From NCBI GenBank assembly GCA_009783525.1, contig WRDG01000022.1, positions 1 to 15,696 of the forward strand: 15,696 bases of DNA, in the 5' to 3' direction. Each line of letters opens with the position of its first letter. The first letter of the stretch is position 1. Shown here piece by piece: positions 1-6,559 of the stretch. The notes under the pieces were generated by a model. That model did not search any database. It had not been told where the DNA came from and saw only the letters and a program-made list of their open reading frames with translations. A program made the translations under genes and the position numbers. Source of the stretch: Defluviitaleaceae bacterium (lineage in GTDB: Bacteria > Bacillota > Clostridia > Lachnospirales > WQUN01).

Positions 1-1
1 A

Positions 2-1123
2 ATATCTTTATTTATGGTTCTTATTACGGTTTCGGCGATGCTGTTCGCGGTTTCATGCGGCAGGGCTCCCGGCGAAATGCCGGCCGCGAATCAAAACGAC
101 GACGGGTACGCTTACCCTACTTTCATGCCTTTCCCGGAAATAAACGGCGCGCAAAAGAACGGCCGCGAAACAGACGTAAGCCCCGGTGACGAAAACAAGG
201 TCGCAAGCCGCCTGACCGGAATGCCTATCGACGCCGACGATTCAAACCGCCGGCCGCTCGCGTTCGTGATAAACAATATGTTCCGCGCACTGCCGCAAAG
301 CGGCGTCGCGCACGCCGACATAATTTACGAGGTGCTCGCCGAAGGCGACATCACGCGCCTCATTGCGATTGTGCAATGCTACGCGCAAATCGAAAAAATT
401 GGCCCGATCCGTTCGGCGCGCGATTATTTTGTTCAGTTCGCGCTCGACTACGACGCCGTGTTCATTCACCACGGAGGAAGCCCTTCCGGTTACCGGCTGC
501 TTAACACGCTTCGCGCGGACCGCGTAGACGCCATGACATGCGGCGCGTTTTGGCGGTGTCCAGTACGGAGTGTCCAGCCCGGCATGATGGAGCACAGCTC
601 TTATACGGACGCGGCGAATCTTATAAAAGAAATGGAACGCACGAAAATCCGTTCGGAATTGAACGGCGGCGGGCGGTTCGGTTTTAGTTTCGGCAGCGGA
701 TATATGCGTCCGGATCCAGACGCGGCGCGGGCCGATCGTATTACCGTGCCGTTTTCGCGCAACTATACGCGTACTTTTTTATACAACGCAGACGGTTTGT
801 ACGAAGTGCACAACCGTGACGGAGCGCACATTGACATGGAAACGGGCGAGACGCTCACTGTTTCAAACGTGTTGATCCAGTCTGTTCGGATGCGCGTGAT
901 ACCCGGCGATTCCGAAGGGCGGCGCGAAGTTGGCGCTGTAGGTGAAGGCGGCGGATATTTGGCCACGGCAGGCGGATACATACGGATCAAATGGAGCAAG
1001 GCGGACGATTTTTCGCCCACGGTATGGACCAAAGAGGACGGAACCGAATTGGTGCTGACGGCGGGCAAAACATGGATTTGCGTGCTTTCAGAAAATGAAA
1101 AGGCGGTGTTCGGCAATGAATAG
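2..1123 (+). CDS. DUF3048 (YerB-like) lipoprotein, 5' end outside window
   Basis: Secreted lipoprotein of the DUF3048 family (B. subtilis YerB is the familiar member); the biochemical role of this family is not established. The frame is open from base 2. The first ATG is at 14, but the residues before it (Ile-Ser-Leu-Phe) continue a hydrophobic segment, so the real start is probably upstream of the window. Numbering from the ATG at 14, a hydrophobic stretch ends in a lipobox FAVSC-G with the lipidated Cys at residue 15. A low-complexity linker follows to about residue 65. The family core then begins near RRPLAFVINN, with the typical stretches SGVAHADIIYE, GPIRSARDYF and HHGGSP. A second, more variable half runs to the end. 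The stop codon overlaps the start of era by 8 nt, which implies coupled translation. The family assignment is confident; the function is not. Confidence 0.85.
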   Translation: MSLFMVLITVSAMLFAVSCGRAPGEMPAANQNDDGYAYPTFMPFPEINGAQKNGRETDVSPGDENKVASRLTGMPIDADDSNRRPLAFVINNMFRALPQSGVAHADIIYEVLAEGDITRLIAIVQCYAQIEKIGPIRSARDYFVQFALDYDAVFIHHGGSPSGYRLLNTLRADRVDAMTCGAFWRCPVRSVQPGMMEHSSYTDAANLIKEMERTKIRSELNGGGRFGFSFGSGYMRPDPDAARADRITVPFSRNYTRTFLYNADGLYEVHNRDGAHIDMETGETLTVSNVLIQSVRMRVIPGDSEGRREVGAVGEGGGYLATAGGYIRIKWSKADDFSPTVWTKEDGTELVLTAGKTWICVLSENEKAVFGNE

Positions 1124-2021
1124 TTTTAAATCGGGTTTCGTTTCACTCGTGGGGCGTCCGAATGTCGGCAAGTCAACGCTCACAAATTTATTCGTGGGCG
1201 AAAAAATTGCGATCACGTCTTTTAAGCCGCAGACGACGCGCAACCGCATACGCGGCATATTAACCCGTGAAGACTGCCAAATAGTCTTTATAGATACGCC
1301 GGGGCTGCACAGGCCGAAGAACCGCCTCGGCGAGTTTATGGCAAAAAACGCCGAAGCGGCAATCCGCGAAGCGGACGTGACACTCTGCCTCACCGAACCG
1401 AAACTGACCGAAGGTGACAAATTCGCCATAGACGCGCTGCGGGCGGCTCGCGCGAAATCATTTTTGGTGATAAACAAAACCGATACTGTGGAGCGCGAAA
1501 AGCTTCTCGCTTTGATCGACGGATATTCCAAACTGTATCCGTTCGCGGAAATATTTCCCGTATCGGCTTTAAAGGGCGACAACACGGACGCATTGCTGGC
1601 CGCCGTAATAAATCTTTTGCCGGAGGGTCCTATGTATTATCCGTCCGACATAGCGACCGACCAGCCCGAACGTCAAATAGTTTCCGAATTGATACGCGAA
1701 AAGGCGTTGCTTTATCTGCGCGAAGAAATTCCTCACGGAGTAGCGGTCGAGGTCACGTTCATGACCAAGCGCAAAAGTTCGGACATCGTCGATACGGAAG
1801 CGACGGTCTTTTGCGAAAAAGATTCGCATAAATCGATCGTGATCGGAAAAAACGGAGAGACGCTGAAAAAAATCGGGACCTCCGCGAGACGGGATATCGA
1901 GTCGCTTCTGGGTTCGCAGATAAATTTGCAGCTTTGGGTAAAAATAAAAAAGAACTGGCGAGACAACGACTTCCTGCTGAAAAATTTCGGTTACGGGATG
2001 AAGTCGGTCAATAATGAATAG
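1116..2021 (+). CDS. era: GTPase Era
   Basis: Ribosome-associated GTPase needed for maturation of the 30S subunit; it binds the 3' end of 16S rRNA through a KH domain. I chose the ATG at 1116 (301 aa, normal Era length). It gives the family-like N-terminus MNSFKSGFVSLVGRPN and has an AGGCGG stretch upstream, whereas the in-frame ATG at 1095 would add seven untypical residues. G motifs are complete: GRPNVGKS at residues 13-20, the QTTR switch region at 39-42, DTPG at 60-63, NKTD at 120-123 and SAL at 150-152. The C-terminal KH domain carries VIGKNG around residues 242-247. The gene overlaps the preceding lipoprotein gene and the following recO by 8 nt each, at the same sequence. Adjacent era and recO is common in Firmicutes. 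Assignment is essentially certain. Confidence 0.97.
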   Translation: MNSFKSGFVSLVGRPNVGKSTLTNLFVGEKIAITSFKPQTTRNRIRGILTREDCQIVFIDTPGLHRPKNRLGEFMAKNAEAAIREADVTLCLTEPKLTEGDKFAIDALRAARAKSFLVINKTDTVEREKLLALIDGYSKLYPFAEIFPVSALKGDNTDALLAAVINLLPEGPMYYPSDIATDQPERQIVSELIREKALLYLREEIPHGVAVEVTFMTKRKSSDIVDTEATVFCEKDSHKSIVIGKNGETLKKIGTSARRDIESLLGSQINLQLWVKIKKNWRDNDFLLKNFGYGMKSVNNE

Positions 2022-2763
2022 TTTCAAGGCGCGCGGAATCGTATTGTGCGAACAGGAGGCGGGCGAAAGCGACAAGCGGCTCGTCCTGCTGTGCAAGAGC
2101 GCCGGCAAGCTGCTCGTTTACGCGCGCGGCGCGCGCAAAGCGAAAAGCAAAATGCTCGCGGCTTCTCAGCTTTTTACATACGGCGATTTTGTGATAAACG
2201 ACGGCGGAAATTTTTTATCGGTCGGGCAAGCGGAACCAATCGAAAGATTCAACGGGATTTGCGCCGACTATGACAAGACATGCGCGGCGCATTACGCGGC
2301 TGAAATATGCGACAGGACCACGCTGCCGGCAACCGAGTGCGACGGTACGCTCAGGCTCCTTTTAAAAACACTTTCTGTTTTGGCGGGTCATGCGCCGTCC
2401 GCGGCGGACGCGCCGCCTCGCCAAACCGCCTCCGTTTTTTTGCTCCGCTTTTTTTTATGCTACGGAATCGCGCCCGAAATAGACCGCTGCTGCGTATGCG
2501 GCGCTCCCGTGCAAAAAATGACGGTAATATTTTTTTGCGACGAAGGTACGCTGTGCGGTCCGTGCCGCGCTCAAAAGCCGTTTAATTCGGAGCTGCCGCT
2601 CCCGTCGCACGCCGCGCTGAAGCATGTAATGGAGTCAGATTTAAACGGCGCGTTTTTTTTTACGCTCGCGCCAAAATATTTGGATTCGCTCCAACAGGCG
2701 GCGAGGCTCATGTGGAAGAGCCATTTTGATATACAACTCAAGAGCGAGCCGTTGCTCGGATAA
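2014..2763 (+). CDS. recO: DNA repair protein RecO
   Basis: Recombination mediator that, with RecR/RecF, helps load RecA on SSB-coated single-stranded DNA and anneals strands. It has 249 aa, the usual length. The N-terminal OB-fold is seen in the family-typical run from ARGIVL through ARGARKAKSK to SQLFTYGDF (residues 6-59). A zinc-finger pattern follows: C159-x2-C162 and C181-x2-C184. The start at 2014 lies inside the end of era (8-nt overlap, ATGAATAG) and has only a weak ribosome site, so translation is probably coupled. The gene contains several T runs, including T8 at 2449-2456 and T9 at 2653-2661, encoding Phe-rich stretches. These are possible slippage points but do not break the frame here. 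Confidence 0.95.
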   Translation: MNSFKARGIVLCEQEAGESDKRLVLLCKSAGKLLVYARGARKAKSKMLAASQLFTYGDFVINDGGNFLSVGQAEPIERFNGICADYDKTCAAHYAAEICDRTTLPATECDGTLRLLLKTLSVLAGHAPSAADAPPRQTASVFLLRFFLCYGIAPEIDRCCVCGAPVQKMTVIFFCDEGTLCGPCRAQKPFNSELPLPSHAALKHVMESDLNGAFFFTLAPKYLDSLQQAARLMWKSHFDIQLKSEPLLG

Positions 2764-2779
2764 AAAAGGGGATAATTTT

Positions 2780-3901
2780 ATGAACGGTTTAAGTGTAAGG
2801 CGCTGCACGCGGAACGATTACGAAGAGTTTTTGGTTACGATCAACACCGCATTCGGCAAAGATGACGAATGGTTTCAGCGGAACTGGGGCGGTTGCACGC
2901 CGTATCCGTCCATGGCGACAGACGACGAAATCGCGCTGCATTTAATTTGCGAAATCGACGGCAAGATTGCGGGCGGGCTCGGCTGTTATCCGAAGGATCT
3001 CTGCATAATGAACCGGGTGGGCGAACGCGGAAAAATTTCGGCCTACGGCATCGGACAGGTTTCGTGTCTGCCGGAGTACCGCAACCGCGGAGTGATGACC
3101 GCCGTTTTGAAAAAGTCCGAACAGGATATGCTCGAGGCCGGCGCGGTCTTGGGCTTCCTCGGGGGCGACCGCTGGCGCTACGGCCATTTCGGTTACGACT
3201 TCGGCGGCAACAGAGTAAGTTATGAGCTGCACGAATGGCGGTTTAAAAAACTCCTCGGCCTGCCCGACAACGCAGCCGGCAATTTGACTGTCCGCGACGC
3301 GGTACCTTCCGACTGCGACGAGATCGACGCGGCGTACCGCTCCCTGCCCGCGTATGCTGTGCGCGACCGCCGCGCATGGACTCGGCTGTTCAACCGCACG
3401 CTGCCTTCGTCCGACGAATGCGGCAGGTATTATTGGCACATAGGCGAAAAGGACGGAAAAAAAGCGTACCTTTGCTTCCAGCCGCCGAATAAAATTGCGG
3501 AGGCTTACGGAGACGCGGATACGCTCGCGGCGATGGTGCTCTGCTTTATGAAAGAAAAAGACCGGTCCGTTTTAGAATTGCATTATCCCATGATGCCGGG
3601 CGAACCCGATCCGATAACGCGGATGCTTTTTAAAGGAGCGTCTCACATGCAAAATCATGTGGGGCATCTGTTCTCGATAATAAATGCGAAAGGGCTGCTC
3701 GAACAGGCGGCGGACATTCTGCCCGGGCATATGCCGCACGGCGCGCCCGATTGGCGCGGGCTCTGCGGTAATGACGCGGATTTGCTGGCGCGGCGTCTCA
3801 CCCGTTACATGTACCGCCCGTCCGGCGAAGCCGATTCGTTTCCGTGGTTAATGTGCGTCGCTCCGCTTTCAATTTGGGTTCCGTCCGCGGACGACATTTG
3901 A
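2780..3901 (+). CDS. GNAT-family N-acetyltransferase, Eis-like
   Basis: Predicted acetyl-CoA-dependent acyltransferase of the long, two-domain GNAT type related to Eis; the substrate cannot be read from the sequence. The ATG at 2780 is preceded by AAAAAAGGGG with suitable spacing, giving 373 aa. An upstream in-frame ATG at 2726 lies inside recO and has no comparable ribosome site. The first GNAT domain covers about residues 4-150, with the CoA-binding loop YRNRGVM at 100-106 following the strand VSCLPE. FLGGDRWRYGHFGYDF at 126-141 is typical of this family. The second half (from about 168, NLTVRDAVPSD) looks like a degenerate GNAT repeat. The full SCP2-like C-terminal domain of mycobacterial Eis is not obvious. 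The gene follows recO after 16 nt, probably in the same transcript. Its stop is only 3 nt from the stop of the convergent kinase gene. Confidence 0.8.
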   Translation: MNGLSVRRCTRNDYEEFLVTINTAFGKDDEWFQRNWGGCTPYPSMATDDEIALHLICEIDGKIAGGLGCYPKDLCIMNRVGERGKISAYGIGQVSCLPEYRNRGVMTAVLKKSEQDMLEAGAVLGFLGGDRWRYGHFGYDFGGNRVSYELHEWRFKKLLGLPDNAAGNLTVRDAVPSDCDEIDAAYRSLPAYAVRDRRAWTRLFNRTLPSSDECGRYYWHIGEKDGKKAYLCFQPPNKIAEAYGDADTLAAMVLCFMKEKDRSVLELHYPMMPGEPDPITRMLFKGASHMQNHVGHLFSIINAKGLLEQAADILPGHMPHGAPDWRGLCGNDADLLARRLTRYMYRPSGEADSFPWLMCVAPLSIWVPSADDI

Positions 3902-3904
3902 TCG

Positions 3905-5335
3905 TCAGATTTTTTGCGGAGCCGGGGCGAGCGTGAACGTAAACCGGCAGCCTCTGCCGGCGTCGCTTGTGCAGCCGACGGTTTCGCCGTGCGCAAAAAT
4001 TATCGCCTGAACAATCGAAAGGCCGAGCCCTGTTCCCATTTTGTCTTCGCCGCGCGAGGCGTCCGCTTTAAAAAAGCGGTCGAAGACCCGCTTTTGTTCT
4101 TCGGGCAAAATGCCCGGCCCGTCGTCTGCGACGCTTACCGATATTTTTCCGTCCGCGCGGGTCGTTTCCAAAATTATTTTTCCGCCGCTTCCCGTGAACT
4201 TGACCGCGTTGTCGATCAGGTTGTACAGGACGCGGCGGATTTTTTCTTCGTCCGCGGCGACCGCGTCCGCCGCCGACGCGAACCTGCACTCGATCGAAAG
4301 ATTTTTTTCTGTTGCGCGCGCCTCGAATATGTTGAGCGTCTTTTTCACCAGCGCGTTTATGTCAAACTCGGTCACACTGATAATTATTTCGGGGCTTTCG
4401 CCGCGAAGCGCGTTTATGTCCGTGATGTCGTTTGAAAGTTTTATAAGGCGCTCCGACTCCTCAAGCACGATCCCTATGTAACGCGCGTGCTGCTCGGCAG
4501 GCAGCGTGCCGTCCGTGATCGCCGTCAAAAATCCGCGCATCGAAGTCAGCGGCGAACGGAGGTCGTGCGAAACGTCCGAGATAAGCGCCCTGCGTATTTG
4601 CTCCTGCTCGGAAAGGCTTGCCGCCATGTTGTTGAAACTCTCCGCAAGCTGGCCTACCTCGTCGCGCCCGCGCACAACGATCCGCTTGTCAAATTCGCCC
4701 GCCGAAATCACCTTTGCAGCTTCGTTCATTTGCGCAAGCCGCCGCGTAACCGTCCCGATAGAAAAATAAACCATGACCATAGCCGCAAGCCCCGCCGCCA
4801 AAAAACATATAAGCATCATTCGGTAAACGCCCGCCACAGTTTGGTCGAGCTCCGCCATCGACCCGTAAACAAAAACCACCGCCACGGTTCGTCCGCTTAA
4901 CACAACCGGATAACCGACCGTTATCGCCTGCCCCGGCAGCAACCCGTACAGGTCGCCGTTACGCATGACCATCACATGCCCGTCGAGCAGGGGCGTCATC
5001 GCGCCGCCGCCGTCCGGGATCCGCTCGCCGCGCAGCGTTTCGGTCGTACCCAAAATAAAAAAATCCGTGTCCGTATAAAACCAATTTGCGTCCAAATACT
5101 GCCGCATGATAATCGTTTGGTTGGTGAGCTCGCGCGGGTTGTACATGCCGCCGAATCCGAACTGCAGGTTAACCAGCGCCTGGGCAATTTTTTCGCCGGA
5201 ATCGACAAGGTTGTCGACGCGCCGCTGCGTGAAAAAAGAGCGGATCACCTGCGAAAGCGCGGCGGCGAGTCCCGCGAAGCATAAAACGAGTATGCAGAGA
5301 TACAGCAAAAGCTGCTTTAAAAACAACGATTTCAT
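3905..5335 (-). CDS. Membrane sensor histidine kinase (HAMP-HisKA-HATPase)
   Basis: Sensor half of a two-component system in the cytoplasmic membrane; the signal is unknown. The start at 5335 (476 aa) gives MKSLFLKQ followed at once by the first membrane helix (about 8-28). The frame is open further upstream to 5449, but the added residues are basic, lack homology and overlap the previous gene. An extracytoplasmic sensor region spans about 29-168, followed by a second helix (about 170-192) and a HAMP linker (about 192-245). The HisKA box SDVSHDLRSPLTS has the phospho-accepting His at 257. The ATPase domain has the N box YNLIDNAVKF (371-380), G1 box DDGPG (404-408), F box RVFDRFF and G2 box GTGLGLS (434-440). 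All catalytic boxes are intact. It lies 37 nt after the UvrC-like gene, probably in one operon. No response regulator gene is adjacent inside the window, which is unusual. Confidence 0.92.
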   Translation of the reverse strand: MKSLFLKQLLLYLCILVLCFAGLAAALSQVIRSFFTQRRVDNLVDSGEKIAQALVNLQFGFGGMYNPRELTNQTIIMRQYLDANWFYTDTDFFILGTTETLRGERIPDGGGAMTPLLDGHVMVMRNGDLYGLLPGQAITVGYPVVLSGRTVAVVFVYGSMAELDQTVAGVYRMMLICFLAAGLAAMVMVYFSIGTVTRRLAQMNEAAKVISAGEFDKRIVVRGRDEVGQLAESFNNMAASLSEQEQIRRALISDVSHDLRSPLTSMRGFLTAITDGTLPAEQHARYIGIVLEESERLIKLSNDITDINALRGESPEIIISVTEFDINALVKKTLNIFEARATEKNLSIECRFASAADAVAADEEKIRRVLYNLIDNAVKFTGSGGKIILETTRADGKISVSVADDGPGILPEEQKRVFDRFFKADASRGEDKMGTGLGLSIVQAIIFAHGETVGCTSDAGRGCRFTFTLAPAPQKI

Positions 5336-5372
5336 TTGCCGCCCGCCGTGCTGCGGTTCGTTTCGTTTTGCA

Positions 5373-6470
5373 TCAGTCCGCGCCTTTCGTGCCGTTCGAT
5401 TTTTTTTTGACGGCCTTAAATTTTTTATACGCCTTATTAATTTTAACAAGCGTCCGCTCTGCCGAATCCGCTCCGGTCACGTCCGCGTAAACTCGCCTCG
5501 CCTGCACTTCGGCGGCTGCGCGCACAAACCACGGGCCGACGCTCGCCTCCCGCGTTCCGTCAAAAACCTTTGACGCGAATTTTGCTGCGGCTTCTTCCGT
5601 GAAGTCCGCTTCGCGCATAAACCTTTCGCTTAGGCGCGCCGTTCCGTTGTCGATGCAGACGAGAATAAACGACTCTTCGTGATAGCCGCGCAAAAACGCG
5701 CATACCCTGCGCCTTTTAAAATGTGCGGCGTGAACCGAAAGCCTTTTTTGCAATTTTGCGAGCCCGAGATATTTATCGCGGAGCGACGCGGCTTTTTCGA
5801 AGTCTAAATTTTTTGCGGCTTCCCGCATTTCGCCTTTAATATTTTTTACGGCCTGCGCCGCGCCGGATAAAAAGTTAACCGCTTCTTTATACGCCCGGGC
5901 ATATGCGTCAAGGCCGGCGGACGAGCACGGCGCCATGCATTTGCCTATGTGCCCGTTGAAGCACGGAACCGCCGCGTTTGCCGGCAGACAGTCAAAATCC
6001 GCGAGATTGCACAGCGGCGTTTTCCAAACCGCGTTTAAAACAGCCAAAGCTCCCGCCGCGTCTTCCAAGGAATAAAACGGCCCGTACCAATTTTTTTTCG
6101 CGTAGGAGCCGCACTCGATCCTGATGCCCGGGATTTTTTTTTGCGCGTCCAAATGCAGATACCTGAGCACCGGTTCTTTTTTGTCGCGCACGTTAAACGC
6201 CGGCCTGTATTTTTTTATCAGGCTGTATTCCAAAAGCAGCGCTTCAATTTCCGTGCGGGTCAACTCGTATTCGACGGCCGCGGTAAGCCGCGCGAGTTTA
6301 AGCAGTTTGGGCGGCGTGTAAGCCCTTCGCGTGAAGTACGACCTCACGCGCTTGTTCAAATTTTTTGATTTGCCCGCGTAAATTATTGTTCCGCTTTCGT
6401 TTTTAAAAATATAACAGCCCGGAAGATCCGGCAGGTTTTCAATCGCCTCTTTGATTTTTTCGTTTGCCAT
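5373..6470 (-). CDS. Short UvrC-like GIY-YIG nuclease
   Basis: Homologue of the N-terminal half of UvrC, the incision subunit of nucleotide excision repair. The GIY-YIG domain covers about residues 13-95: GCYIF at 18-22, YAGKS at 31-35, Arg in LNKRV, and the catalytic Glu in TRTEIEALLLEY. A cysteine set at C154, C170, C178 and C182 (with an extra C161) matches the position of the iron-sulfur-binding cysteines described for UvrC. A UVR motif lies at about 210-240 (EMREAAKNLDFEKAASLRD). The protein then ends at 365 aa in a Lys-rich tail. The RNase H-like second nuclease and helix-hairpin-helix domains of full-length UvrC (about 600 aa) are absent. It could act like the E. coli Cho protein, which is also an N-terminal-half homologue and makes only the 3' incision; that function is inferred. 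No clear ribosome site precedes the ATG. An A9 run near the 3' end (5400-5408) is a possible slippage site. Confidence 0.83.
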   Translation of the reverse strand: MANEKIKEAIENLPDLPGCYIFKNESGTIIYAGKSKNLNKRVRSYFTRRAYTPPKLLKLARLTAAVEYELTRTEIEALLLEYSLIKKYRPAFNVRDKKEPVLRYLHLDAQKKIPGIRIECGSYAKKNWYGPFYSLEDAAGALAVLNAVWKTPLCNLADFDCLPANAAVPCFNGHIGKCMAPCSSAGLDAYARAYKEAVNFLSGAAQAVKNIKGEMREAAKNLDFEKAASLRDKYLGLAKLQKRLSVHAAHFKRRRVCAFLRGYHEESFILVCIDNGTARLSERFMREADFTEEAAAKFASKVFDGTREASVGPWFVRAAAEVQARRVYADVTGADSAERTLVKINKAYKKFKAVKKKSNGTKGAD

Positions 6471-6490
6471 TGACGTTTATTCACCCATAT

Positions 6491-6520
6491 TTGTATAAAA
6501 AATGCCCGCCGTGTTATAAT
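6491..6520 (+). promoter_or_regulatory. Sigma-A type promoter of the polysaccharide operon
   Basis: A perfect -10 TATAAT lies at 6515-6520, with a weak -35 TTGTAT at 6491-6496 and an 18-nt spacer. It sits in the 89-nt gap between the divergent UvrC-like gene and the O-antigen-ligase-like gene, about 40 nt before the latter's start. A promoter for the divergent gene must lie in the same gap. TATACA on the minus strand (about 6493-6498) is a possible but weak -10. Confidence 0.55.
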
Positions 6521-6559
6521 ATCACACCGGCAAGGCAATTATGTGGCGACGAGGTATTT

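Noticed and set aside
5336..5449. Extending the kinase N-terminus to 5449
   Set aside because: The extra 38 residues are very basic, lie before the natural first membrane helix, and overlap the UvrC-like gene out of frame; the start at 5335 fits kinase topology.
6464..6559. Extending the ligase-like protein to the ATG at 6464
   Set aside because: That start overlaps the divergent gene's own start and lies upstream of the TATAAT element. The ATG at 6560 has a GAGG ribosome site.
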